Below are positions 16,323 to 25,433 of a stretch of DNA of 64,000 bases, in pieces; positions within the stretch are counted from its first letter, which is position 1; each line of letters begins with the position of its first letter. The stretch is from contig OZ252048.1 of assembly GCA_965247915.1 (NCBI GenBank), positions 3,472,001-3,536,000 on the forward strand. Reading direction: 5' to 3'. The stretch comes from JAKZRT01 sp965247915 (GTDB lineage Bacteria; Pseudomonadota; Alphaproteobacteria; Rhodobacterales; Rhodobacteraceae). The notes beneath the pieces are model-generated. The model ran no database searches. It was not told the DNA's origin and saw only the letters and a program-made list of their open reading frames with translations. A program made the position numbers and the translations under genes.

Positions 16323-17928
16323 TAGAAGACTTCTACATTCCGGCGCTTTCTACAGCGACAAGCTATGATCGCGCGGTCGGCTTCTTTTCTGCTTCAACAA
16401 TCAGCTACGCGGCACAAGCACTCTCGGTCTTCGTCAAGACAGGTGGGCAAATACGCCTTATCCTCGGTGCATTCTCCGATAGGGAAGATCTCGAAGCAGT
16501 CAGCCAAGGATATTGGCAAAAAGAGGTTTCAGAGAAAATCGGCGGCGAGTTCCTCGCGATGATTTCCAACGTGAGCGACGAACTTTTCCAGAACCGCTTC
16601 GACACCCTGTCCTGGCTTGTGGCTCATGGGCGGCTTGATGTGAAGATCGCGCTTCGCGAACGCGGTATGTATCACGACAAGGTCGGGATCATCGGCGATA
16701 AGGCAGGCGACAGGATCGTGTTCTCCGGCTCAGCCAACGAGAGCACACATGCGCTGCTGCCTACCCACAACTACGAGTCAATCAACGTCTTCCCTTCCTG
16801 GCGGCCCGAGCTCGAAGAGTACTACGAGCCGCACATCGCGAGCTTCGAACGCCTATGGAAGAACGAGAGCAATGCGACCGCGGTAATCGACATTCCCACC
16901 GCGGTAAAAGAAAAGCTCATTTCAGTCGCGCGGGCGCTCGAATATACCCCCGATCCGGAAATCGAAGCCGCAATTGCCGCAAGGATCAGGGCAAAGACCG
17001 GCACGACCGTTAGCACGGTATCCGGAAAGCCCAAGGAGCCTGCCACAATCAACGGCCAGCCCTTCAAAATGAAGCCGCACCAAGTAAAAACGCTTAATGC
17101 CTGGAAGGCCGTGGGCGATTTTCAGGGGACCTTTGACCTAGCCACGGGTGCGGGCAAGACGATCACGGCCATTCATGCAATCGTCAAAATGTCCGAAGAA
17201 ATAGAAGGGCTCGCTGTTGTTATCGCTGCGCCGTATCAGAACCTGGCCGACCAGTGGGCAGACATCCTTTCGACATTCAACGTCTATCCGGTCAAGTGCT
17301 ACGTCTCGCGAGCACATTGGGAAGACAAGCTTCGGAATGTCGTTCACGAATTAACGATGGGTAGCAGAAGTTTTGCCGCCATTGTTGTTGTCAACAGAAC
17401 GCTCAAGAGCCCTGAATTTCAGGAATGCCTCTCAAAGATCAGAGGCAACCGGCTGCTTTGGATCGGCGACGAGTGCCACCACCATACCTCAAAGGCCTAT
17501 GAGGGGTTCCTGCCGACCCATGCGCGCTATCGCATCGGCCTTTCTGCGACCCCGCAGCATTATCTGGATGAAGAACGAAATGAACGGTTAAACGAATTCT
17601 ATGGCGACATCGTTTCAACCTACACGCTGCAAGAAGCCATAAAAGACAAGGTCTTAACGCCCTACAACTACTATCCGCACCTTGTAGAGTTCACGCCAAG
17701 CGAAGCCGAAGAGTTCGTCGATCTTTCCGAACAGATCGGCCGCATCGTAGCACGCCGGCAAAGCGCAAAATCGAACGAGATGTCGCCGCAGCTGACAGCT
17801 CTTCTCATGCGCCGTGCGCGTTTGGTCGGCTCCGCCGCGAATAAGCTCCCAAGCCTCACCAGTGTCCTTAAGGGCAAAAAGCCTACGCAGCACGCGCTAT
17901 TTTATTGCGGTGACGGTACGGTCGAGAC

Positions 17929-19029
17929 GGCCGTGTTGCATCAATCACCGGACAAGCGCGGAGTACCCTTACCCGTGAAAATGGTCAGCCAACTGACTCA
18001 AATCTGGCACAGCCAAGTTCGGTCATTCTGTTAAGAGCCCGCACACCGATCTGTGCCTCAGTTTTCTGATTTTCGAACCGCCGCGATCTCAGTTTCGGCC
18101 CGATCACACTTTTCCAACGACCAATTTGTGCTTCCGCGCGACTGCGCTGATTGTAGCCGCTTCTGACTTGCCATGCCAGTCGGCCGTACGTCTGTATCTG
18201 GGCGATGTGCTGGTCGCGGAGGGATGGATCATCGCGCGATTTCAGGGCGAGAACGGCGTTTTTTGGCGGTGGAATGATGACCTCGACTGCATCGCCAAAA
18301 CGCGCCGTGAGCAGATTTCTGGTCGGGGTGCCGTCATAGGCCCCATCCGCCAGAAATCGCGAAACCGGCCCGTCGAACTGATCCAGAAGCCCGGGCAAGG
18401 CCGTGCTATCGCCGACGTGGTCCAGCGTCAGATCCGAGCAGATGATCTCGCCGGTTGTGAGGTCCAGGCCGAGGTGTAGCTTTCTCCACGATTTGCGTTT
18501 GGCCTTTGTTTCATGCTTGACCTGCAGCCACTCGCCCTCGCCAAAGATCTTCAATCCAGTACTGTCCATGGTCAGATGGATCGGCTCGGTTCTGTCGACC
18601 CGAGGCTTTGCAGGCAATCTCAAGCCGAGCCCGCGGCGCGACAGTGTTGAGAAATCCGGCACCGGAATGTCTACTCCCATCAGCCGAGCGATGCTGCGCA
18701 TCAGCCCTTGGGTCTGGCGCAGCGGTAGTTTGTAAATCGTACGCAGAGTCAGGCAGGTCTCGATCGAAATGTTCGAATATTTCGGCTGACCTCCCGGAGT
18801 CGTCCGGCGCGGCGCTCGCCATTGTTTCAGCGTATCGTCAGTGACCCAGATGGTCAGATCGCCACGACGCCGCAGGATTTCGGTGTACTCCGCCCAATTT
18901 GTCACCCGATATCGTTTCTTCGGAAACTTGTGGCGACGAGCAGCGTTGAATTTATGCGGCATTCAAGTGTCCAGATCAGAGGTGGAGCACCCGATTACCA
19001 GAACTACCTGTGTTCGTGCAACAACGTCC
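17929..19029 (-). mobile_element. IS5-family element, copy 1
   Basis: About 1.1 kb. The ends GGCCGTGTTGCATCA and, inverted, GGACGTTGTTGCACG are imperfect inverted repeats, fixed by comparison with the second copy (29584-32605), which is in the opposite orientation. The left flank is the helicase gene and the right flank an IS66 remnant; no target duplication is seen, as expected if the two IS5 copies have recombined. Confidence 0.8.
17985..18962 (-). CDS. IS5-family transposase, complete
   Basis: 325 residues, MPHKFNAARRHKFPKKRY... The DUF4372-free IS5 type with an N-terminal DNA-binding region (about 1-120) and a DDE core: TMDSTGLKIFG (first Asp), FLADGAYDGTPTRN (second Asp) and RSRAEAQIGRWKSVIG (Glu). 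KSWRKLHLGLDLTTGEI is the conserved stretch after the first Asp. It looks intact and could supply transposase for the interrupted copy at 29651-32549. Confidence 0.9.
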   Translation of the reverse strand: MPHKFNAARRHKFPKKRYRVTNWAEYTEILRRRGDLTIWVTDDTLKQWRAPRRTTPGGQPKYSNISIETCLTLRTIYKLPLRQTQGLMRSIARLMGVDIPVPDFSTLSRRGLGLRLPAKPRVDRTEPIHLTMDSTGLKIFGEGEWLQVKHETKAKRKSWRKLHLGLDLTTGEIICSDLTLDHVGDSTALPGLLDQFDGPVSRFLADGAYDGTPTRNLLTARFGDAVEVIIPPPKNAVLALKSRDDPSLRDQHIAQIQTYGRLAWQVRSGYNQRSRAEAQIGRWKSVIGPKLRSRRFENQKTEAQIGVRALNRMTELGCARFESVG

Positions 19030-19188
19030 TTCGGAAGCCCGTCGCCCTCGAAACACGAACATATTGCCGGTGAACGGGTTCTGTTTCAGGGTCTGCTCTG
19101 CCTGGGCAGCCAGCGTGGCAAAACCCCGGCGCATGTCCGTCACTCCAGCCGCCAGCCAGACCTTGGTGCTGGACGGAACAGGGATCAT
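19030..19188 (-). pseudogene. IS66-family tnpB (orf2), truncated
   Basis: About 45 residues, MIPVPSSTKVWLAAGVTDMR then GFATLAAQAEQTLKQNPFTG and NMFVFRGRR, the N-terminus of the IS66 Orf2 protein (normally about 115 residues). The IS5-family element cuts it off. Its ATG overlaps the stop of the tnpA remnant, the standard IS66 order. Confidence 0.8.
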
Positions 19189-19596
19189 CCGGACAGGACA
19201 CGGATCAGATGTGCCAACGCCCCGGGATCGTAGGCACCGCTGATCCGGAGCCGGTGTCCACCAGCATGCTCGATCTCGATCGTGCCCTTGGCAACGCCAG
19301 CTTCAACGACAGGCGGTTCATCCTTATCCAAGGCCTGATCCACGATCTCAACCGGAAGAAAACATGGCACACCCGCCGTTGCCAGTTCCGGGTCGGGCGC
19401 AAAGCGAGGGTCATGCAGCCATTTGAAGATCAGATTCGCATTCATCGCATACCGGCGCGCGACCTGCGGCATACCGGCGCGCGACCTGCGCGACCGATAC
19501 GCCCGGCGCCACCGTCTGAAAACAGATCGACCGCTTCTCGTCGTCTGTCCAAAGCCGCTTCGTTCGACGCGCCACCCCAAACCCCGTAGTGTCCAC
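19185..19596 (-). pseudogene. IS66-family tnpA (orf1), frameshifted by a tandem duplication
   Basis: The N-terminus MDTTGFGVARRTKRLWTDDE leads to SVAQVARRYA, then the frame shifts; the proper continuation (MNANLIFKWLHDPRFAPDP, FLPVEIVDQALDK, ISGAYDPGALAHLIRVL) is in another frame. The cause is visible: a 22-bp block at 19447-19468 is repeated exactly at 19469-19490, and 22 is not a multiple of three. The protein is a helix-turn-helix accessory protein of IS66 transposition. Confidence 0.8.
19447..19490. repeat. 22-bp exact tandem duplication inside the IS66 tnpA remnant
   Basis: Two abutting identical 22-bp units beginning GCATACCGGCGCGCGACC. The duplication shifts the tnpA frame by one base. 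Confidence 0.9.
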
Positions 19597-19865
19597 TATC
19601 CGTGGTGGACACTATCCGACCCCTCCACGGCGCGGCAGAGCGGTCAGGCCGGACGGTTACTTCTCGTCTGCTTGTGGTCAAGCTCTACTCTTCGCCGGCC
19701 GCGGACCTCGCCAGTGGTCCCCGGTCCGTGATCATCATACAGGGAGCACCCTTTCGACAACCCGTCGGACCGCCGCTCCTCGTGTCGTACCACCCGGGTC
19801 CGGCAATGGGGAGCATTTCGCCGGCCGCGGCAGCGTCCGCCGCGCGACCGGTTTCCGCCTCGGCC
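19597..19865. other. Spacer between IS66 remnant and autotransporter remnant
   Basis: GTGTCCAC and GTGGACAC form an inverted repeat near 19590-19613, just outside the tnpA start. No convincing gene is seen in the remaining 250 bp; it is probably the 3' flank of the autotransporter gene joined to IS66 left-end sequence. Confidence 0.4.
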
Positions 19866-21864
19866 CTACCAGCTTGCCTGCATGCGCAGCATCACGCCGT
19901 GCTCCGCGGCGTCGTCGTTGGCCGGCTCGCGCCGCGCGCCCTCGAAGCTCAGGTCGAACGCGGGCGCGATCTCGAAGCGAATACCGATCCGGTAACGTCG
20001 CGACCCTTCGCCGGCCAGCGAGAACCCGCCATAGGGCGTCAGCAGCCCGTGCCCGCCGAGTGTGCTGAAGCCATAGCCAAGCTCGCTGTCCAGCCGCATC
20101 TGCGGGACGTTGTCATTGGCCGCCCCATCGTCGGTCGCCAGTTTGGCGACGTCCTGATCCCACAGCCGATCCACCCCGCTCGATATCTCGCCCCAGGTCG
20201 GGAAGAGGCTGAACGACAGTCCCCGCCCTTCGGCACCCGGGTCGAGGCGGAGCGAGCCGCCGAGGCCCCATTCCCGGTAATCGTCCTGCCCCGCCAGCAC
20301 CCGGCCGTTGCCCTCGATCGTCAGGCCCGCGGCCGGATCCCGATAACGCAAGCTTCCGCCGATCTCGATGCCGGTGCCGGTGATCCCGTCGCCCCCGTCA
20401 TGGCGCAGACCCAGCTCCAGCGACGGCGTCAGGGACCCGCCCGAGGCCAGCGCCCATTTGTGGCTGCCCTCCAGCGCCAGCCGAAGCCGCCAGGCATTCA
20501 CCGTCTGCTGCGCGATCAGGCCGTCGTCGCCCTCGACCTCGACCTGCGCCCACGAGGCCTCGCTCCGGAGCTCGAGCGCCATCGTGCCGCCCGCGATCAG
20601 CGATTCATCGGTCATCAAGGGACCGCTCGCGCCCATTGCCGCGGTCTTCAAGCTGGTATCGCTCGTCTGCCGGCCGGCCTGCTCGTCGTCGATCCCGATC
20701 TCGCCCTGGCCGTAGCCCAGCGTCGCCCAGAGACCGAGACCCTGCGGTGAGGTCCAGCCGAGATAGGGATGCACGCTGGTCATGCGGCTCTTATAGTCGC
20801 CGCTCACCGGCACCGGCCCGGTCGCGGCGGTATAGTCGAATTCACCGACTGAGCGCGACAGCGCGAGCCCGGTCAGGAGATCGTCGCGCAGACAACCATC
20901 GATGCCGATCTGGCCGGTCAGCACCGTGCCGTCCCAGGCAAGGGCGGACTCCGTGCTTTCGAGCGTGTGCCGCTCGCCACGGCCCCACACCACAGGCCCG
21001 CCGGCGCCGGGTGCCATGCCGTCATTGGCCGCCGCCGCGAGCGGCAGCCGGAAGGACGAGCCCGCCAGCACGTCGTCGAGGGTGAGCGTACCGCCCTCGA
21101 TGGCCTGAGCGTTGGATCGCAGCGTGTCATAGAGTGTCGATCCCCCGGCCAGCGTGTAGGCGGCCGCCTGTTTGCCGCACGCCTCGTCCATGCGCGCGCC
21201 GATCGCCCGGTTGGTGACATCGGCGATGGTCAGCGCGTGTTTGGAGAGGATCTCGGCGTTCAGGCGCCCGAAGCGCGCCTGGACCACGGCGCCTTCAGCG
21301 TCGACGATGGTCAGCGTGGCCGCGGCCGGCGCGCCTTTCGCCACGTTCGCGGGCAGCGTCCCGAATCTCAGCGCCACCCTCACGTCATGGAAATTGTCGT
21401 CTTGTTGGGCCTCTTCCGTGGCCTCGATGGTGAAGCTCCTGGTGGTGTCGCCCATCTCCTCGAATTTGAGCGTGACGGTCCCGGTCGCAGGATCCAAGAC
21501 ATCCGGATCCGGAACCGTAACCGTATAGTCGGCCGCCACGGTCCGGCCCCGCGGGGTCACCGTGATCGGGATCTCCAGATCCTCGGCCGCTTGCTTGCTC
21601 AGCGTCACCGTCACCCTGACCGGATCGCCGCCCTCTTCGACCGCATAGGCCGCGGCGCCGAAGCGCACCGAATACACCCGCACCACTTTAATGGCCATGG
21701 CGTACGCCACCACGCTGTCGCTCTCGCCGTCACTGACCTTGAACCCGAACGTCGCGAAAGGTTCGCCGTGCGCGTTCTCCGGCGGAGTGTAGAGGAGGTT
21801 GCCCGCTTCGAGGTCGGCCGGCGTCACCTGCCGGGGTAGGGTGTCGCTGGTGATGGCCGCGCCG
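19866..21864 (-). pseudogene. Autotransporter-type outer-membrane protein, C-terminal part
   Basis: About 665 residues. From the 5' side: a cadherin-like segment (TPADLEAGNLLYTPPENAHG, FGFKVSDGESD), a Calx-beta-like region (VRVTVTLSKQAAEDLEIPIT, ATGTVTLKFEEMG), a linker, and a long beta-rich C-terminal domain with alternating segments (GLWATLGYGQGEIG, SLTPSLELGLRHDGGDG, WGLGGSLRLDPGAEGRGLSF) ending ...LRMQASW, an aromatic terminus suited to a beta barrel. Such proteins are secreted and anchored in the outer membrane. The signal peptide and N-terminal passenger are missing: the frame runs through a palindrome (21865-21917) into a transposase. Confidence 0.75.
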
Positions 21865-21917
21865 GGCATTGTCACGTTAACGCCGTGGCTACGGCACGGC
21901 GTTAACGTGACAATGCC
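21865..21917. repeat. 53-bp near-perfect palindrome at the transposase/autotransporter joint
   Basis: Two perfect 23-bp arms (21865-21887 and 21895-21917) around a 7-nt loop, GCTACGG. The right arm begins exactly where homology to IS3 transposases stops (after ...HIRSD). It could be a fold-back rearrangement joint or a strong hairpin in the mRNA. Confidence 0.9.
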
Positions 21918-22500
21918 GTCGGAGCGGATGTGTTCAGGGGTGCCGTGACGCAGGAGAAGCGGGTAGAGCGCCTCGAGAACATCGTCGGCGCCCATCCTGG
22001 TGCGGACCGTGACGGCAAGAGCTTGCCGGGTGTACTCGTCCAGAACAGTCAACATCTTATAGCTGCGACCATTGCTGAGCTTGTCGTGAACGAAATCGAC
22101 GCTCCAGATGTGGTTTGGATGGGTTGGCCGCAGTCGAATGATTGAGCTGTCTTTGTGATAGAGCCGTCTGCGTTTCTTGTGCCGCTGCGGCAGTTGAAGT
22201 CCTTCCTCACGCCAGAGACGTTCCACCTTCTTGTGATTGACCCGCCAGCCTTCGATGCGTAGGAGTTCTGCAATCTTACGATAGCCGTACCGACCGTATT
22301 GCTTGGCCAGGCGGATCAGAGCCAAACGTAGTGCATCGTCATCTCTTTGGCTCGGCTGATACTGCAGGGAGCTTCGCGCCAGACCAATCACCCGGCACGT
22401 CCGTCGCTCGGACGTCGCGAGCTTCTGGCGCGTGTGCGTGACGACCTGACGAAGCTCCCGGGTCGTCAGGCCCTGGGCTTTAGGTAGTCCAAGCTTTCCT
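21918..22500 (-). pseudogene. IS3-family transposase: orfA tail and N-terminal half of orfB
   Basis: The orfB frame is open through LRQVVTHTRQKLATSERRT and IGLARSSLQYQPSQRDDD, with RYGYRKIAELLRIEGWRVNH, the HTH_21 region, then the integrase core start NHIWSVDFVHDKLSNG (first Asp) up to GTPEHIRSD, where it should read DNGPEF but enters the palindrome. The orfA end (VKESLDYLKP) precedes it in another frame near 22480-22510. The second half of the catalytic core is absent. It is fused in frame to the autotransporter fragment, giving an 841-codon open frame from GTG 22391 to 19866. Confidence 0.82.
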
Positions 22501-22594
22501 TAACCCGCATTCCCCAGATGGATGCCCGTTTCTTCACCCGCAGAAGCGTGATATACTCGATTATACAATGAGTTAACCGGGTTGGAGCGGGAAT

Positions 22595-23971
22595 TTGCGA
22601 GCGAACGCGACGGGTGAAGTACAAACAAGCCCTCTTCGGTTCCAATTCGACTGCTCGGTCAAGGTCGCGTTCCGTGGATCGTCGATCAGTTCGGACGGCG
22701 GGCTATTGCTCCACCGCGAGTTGGACGACGCCCTCGGGCTGACGGACATGGCGGCGGGGCTGGTCACCGATCCGCGCACTGGCCGGAATGGCCGCCACAA
22801 TCTCGCCGGCCTTCTGCGCCAATCGGTTTTCCCACGCCTTGCCGGCTATGGGGACGTCAACGACGCCGACCGACCTGTGTGCCGTGATCCGGTGATGCGC
22901 CAACTCATCGGTGGACGTGCGGTGAAGCGGGGTGCGGCGTCGGCCAGCGCCATGGGTCGGTTCGAGACGAAGATGCTGACCCGACCGGAGAACCTCGCCG
23001 CCCTCGCTGATCTGCCCGGCCGCTGGATCGACGCGGTGCATGACCGGAGGCCGCCGAAGAGCATCACGCTGGATATGGACAGCTCCGAGAGCCCTGTGCA
23101 TGGCGATCAGGAAGGTGCAATGTGGAACGGGCATTTCCAATCCAAGTGCCTGCACCCACTGTTCGTGTTCAACCAGTTCGGCGATCTGGAGCGATGTGCG
23201 CTGCGTCCCGGCAATGTCCACAGCGCCGATGGCTGGGAGGATGTGCTGCGCCCGGTGCTGGCAAGATATTCGAGCGACACGCGACCCTCGATCACCCGGC
23301 GCTATTTCCGAGGTGACGCCGCCTTTGCCATCCCTACGCTGTTCGATCTCCTGGAGGCCGAGGGCTGGGGTTACGCCATCCGGATCAAGGGCAACAGCAA
23401 GCTCTATGAGCGGATTTCCTGGCTGCTGCGGCGCAGACCGGGTCGGCCGTCGCACACGGTGATCCGCACCTACACCAGCTTCCAGTATCAGGCGGGAAGC
23501 TGGGTGAAGCCGCGCCGGGTGGTGTCCAAGGTCGAGTTCCATCCGGGCGAGTTGTTCCCGCGCGTCGGCTTCATCGTCACCAATCGCAGCCTGCCCAATG
23601 AGCGGGTGCTGGCGTTCTACAACGGCCGGGGCACAGCCGAGCAGCACATCAAGGAGGGCAAGTACGCGCTCAAATGGACGCGGCTTTCCTGCATGCGCTT
23701 TGCCGCCAACGCCGTCCGGCTACAGCTTCATGCCCTCGCCTACAATCTGGCGAACTTCCTGCGCACGCTGGCGACGCCCAGCGAGATCGAGACATGGTCA
23801 CTGACCTCTTTGCGCGAACGGCTGATCAAGACCGGTACGCGGCTGGTGCGCCATGGCCGCTACGCCATCTTCCAGATGGCTGAGGCGGCACTGCCGCGGC
23901 AAGTGTTCGCCGGGATTCTTGGCCTGATCAACGGGCTGCGCGATCCGCCTGCCGCAACAGGGTGCACATGA
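22595..23971 (+). CDS. IS1380-family transposase
   Basis: 458 residues, full length for IS1380. DDE residues lie in ITLDMDSSESPVHGDQEG (Asp), RRYFRGDAAFAIP (Asp) and YNGRGTAEQHIKEGKYALKW (Glu), with HNLAGLLRQSVFPRLAGYGD near the N-terminus. The start is TTG 22595; the conserved N-terminal block FDCSVKVAFRGSS makes later ATGs unlikely. The IS ends were not fixed; they should lie near 22555-22580 on the left and 23985-24030 on the right. The frame looks intact. Confidence 0.9.
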   Translation: MRANATGEVQTSPLRFQFDCSVKVAFRGSSISSDGGLLLHRELDDALGLTDMAAGLVTDPRTGRNGRHNLAGLLRQSVFPRLAGYGDVNDADRPVCRDPVMRQLIGGRAVKRGAASASAMGRFETKMLTRPENLAALADLPGRWIDAVHDRRPPKSITLDMDSSESPVHGDQEGAMWNGHFQSKCLHPLFVFNQFGDLERCALRPGNVHSADGWEDVLRPVLARYSSDTRPSITRRYFRGDAAFAIPTLFDLLEAEGWGYAIRIKGNSKLYERISWLLRRRPGRPSHTVIRTYTSFQYQAGSWVKPRRVVSKVEFHPGELFPRVGFIVTNRSLPNERVLAFYNGRGTAEQHIKEGKYALKWTRLSCMRFAANAVRLQLHALAYNLANFLRTLATPSEIETWSLTSLRERLIKTGTRLVRHGRYAIFQMAEAALPRQVFAGILGLINGLRDPPAATGCT

Positions 23972-24204
23972 CCAGAAACCCGCCCAGATCGGCTAAATCC
24001 AACGCTGGTGACAGGAAAGGTGTGTCCGAAAACGCGTCGAGAGACGCCTTAAGCGGTCGGATCGGCCTGTTTGGTCGTGCTATCCGGCCGGCACGCAGCA
24101 CCACACGCGGATCGGAGGCAGAAATCGCTTGGAAAGTCGCCTTCGGTTGCTTTAGCCTCACGGGAGGCAAGCCAAATGGAGAATGCCGGCTAAATGACGC
24201 AGCA

Positions 24205-24393
24205 ATGTCGAACGAGCAAAAACCAATGATTGATTTTGAACGAATGCGTGTGATGGACCCAAAAGCCGTCCGCGACTACCTCGGAGACGGGGTCTTTGGG
24301 GGCGTCTATCAGAAACCTAATGCGGTGATGTTGGAACTTTGGCAGGTCGCTGTGGCCGAAACGCAAGACCTTCTTGAAGGTCCCTGGTCGTGA
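24205..24393 (+). CDS. Small conserved-looking protein, 62 residues, unknown
   Basis: MSNEQKPMIDFERMRVMDPK..., ending AETQDLLEGPWS. The frame is open upstream too, but codon use becomes gene-like only from ATG 24205. Its stop overlaps the GTG start of the next gene by four bases (GTGA at 24390-24393), so it is translated and coupled to the PanE-like reductase. No signal peptide or membrane segment. I do not recognise the family; it may be a small subunit or the C-terminus of a gene whose 5' end was removed by the IS1380 element. Confidence 0.55.
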   Translation: MSNEQKPMIDFERMRVMDPKAVRDYLGDGVFGGVYQKPNAVMLELWQVAVAETQDLLEGPWS

Positions 24394-25433
24394 CCGAAAA
24401 TACTTCCCCCATCATCATTTGGGGCGCCGGCGCCATTGGAGGAACAATCGGCGCATATCTGATCCGCGAAGGTGTCGAGGTTCTGTTCGTCGATGTCGAT
24501 TCAGATCATGTCGACAGTATCAACGGTTCGGGCCTTTCCATCGAAGGGCCGATTGAAAAATTCAACGTTTCGGCACAGGCGGCCCTGCCAGACAACTTGG
24601 TCGGCGCTTATCCTGCAATCTGGCTTTGCACCAAAGCGCAACACACAGCCGACGCCACGGCACGCCTGACCAAACATCTCGCGGCCGATGGGCATGTGCT
24701 GTCGCTTCAGAACGGGCTCAACGAGTTGATCATCGCTGATGTCGTCGGTCACGAGCGAACAATCGGCGCTTTCATAAATTTCGGCGCCGATTATCTGGCT
24801 CCGGGCCGCGTTCTATTCGGCGGCAGAGGCGCTGTGGTTGTGGGAGAGTTAGACGGGTCCGACACGGTCCGGTTGGCTGAGACACACCGGCTTTTAAAAT
24901 TATTCGACGCTGACGCGATCACGACCACCAACATTTGGGGATACCTGTGGGGGAAACTCGGCTATGGTGCGTTGCTATTTGCGACGGCGCTTACCGATGA
25001 CAGCATCGCGGATGTATTGGCGATCGAGAAGTATAGGCCGGTGTTGGCCGCGCTTGCCGGCGAACTGACCTCTTTGGCCGACGCGCAATATATTGAGCCA
25101 TTGGGATTCAACGGCTATTTTCCTGCGGCTTTCAGTGCGGCTCCATTGCACGATGAAACAATCGCGTCTTTCGACGCGATGGTTGCTCATAATCGGAAAT
25201 CGGCAAAATCTCATTCCGGGATATGGCGCGATCTGGCCGTCAGGAAACCCAAGACAGAAGTGGATCCGCAGTTGACGTTGCCTGTCAAAATCGGCGCGGA
25301 TCTGGGCCTCGAAATGCCGCTTACTCGCCGCCTGATCGCATTGATCCAAGACATCGAAGCTGGGACACGGCCACTGTCGCTTGACACATTGGACGCGTTG
25401 CAGGCGGCTTTCGAAGAAGAGCGGCGTCCATGA
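24390..25433 (+). CDS. Ketopantoate reductase (PanE/ApbA) family protein
   Basis: 347 residues. N-terminal Rossmann motif IIIWGAGAIGGTIGAYL (about 8-24), CTKAQHT at the cofactor pocket, LQNGLNE at the conserved Asn loop, and the helical C-terminal domain with LWGKLGYGALLFATALT, where Lys is the catalytic base in the family. Family members reduce 2-oxo groups on branched acids with NADPH. Here it is probably catabolic, as it shares an operon with an SDR (4-bp overlap, ATGA) and a DapA-like lyase, with no pan genes nearby. Confidence 0.82.
   Translation: MTENTSPIIIWGAGAIGGTIGAYLIREGVEVLFVDVDSDHVDSINGSGLSIEGPIEKFNVSAQAALPDNLVGAYPAIWLCTKAQHTADATARLTKHLAADGHVLSLQNGLNELIIADVVGHERTIGAFINFGADYLAPGRVLFGGRGAVVVGELDGSDTVRLAETHRLLKLFDADAITTTNIWGYLWGKLGYGALLFATALTDDSIADVLAIEKYRPVLAALAGELTSLADAQYIEPLGFNGYFPAAFSAAPLHDETIASFDAMVAHNRKSAKSHSGIWRDLAVRKPKTEVDPQLTLPVKIGADLGLEMPLTRRLIALIQDIEAGTRPLSLDTLDALQAAFEEERRP

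Larger units (their letters stand above)
15210..17928 (+). pseudogene. PLD-like/DEAD-box restriction-type helicase, split by IS630 and truncated by an IS5-family element
   Basis: The reading frame begins MLRELSYKGVYKSDLDNIL (15210-15266), is broken by an IS630 (15267-16322) and continues at 16323 as EDFYIPALSTATSYDRAVGFF; removing the IS and one TA restores a perfect frame. The N-terminal domain has the PLD-like YHDKVGIIGD and FSGSANES (HxK and GSxN). The helicase part has FDLATGAGKTITAIHA (Walker A), IGDECHHHTS (DECH box) and IGLSATPQ (motif III). After KPTQHALFYCGDGTV the gene is cut at about 17928, losing the rest of the second RecA lobe. The architecture matches restriction helicases linked to Dnd phosphorothioation clusters (family knowledge); no dndBCD genes remain here. 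Confidence 0.75.

Noticed and set aside
19602..20750. 382-codon plus-strand ORF opposite the autotransporter
   Set aside because: Shadow frame of the autotransporter coding sequence; no ribosome site or domains.
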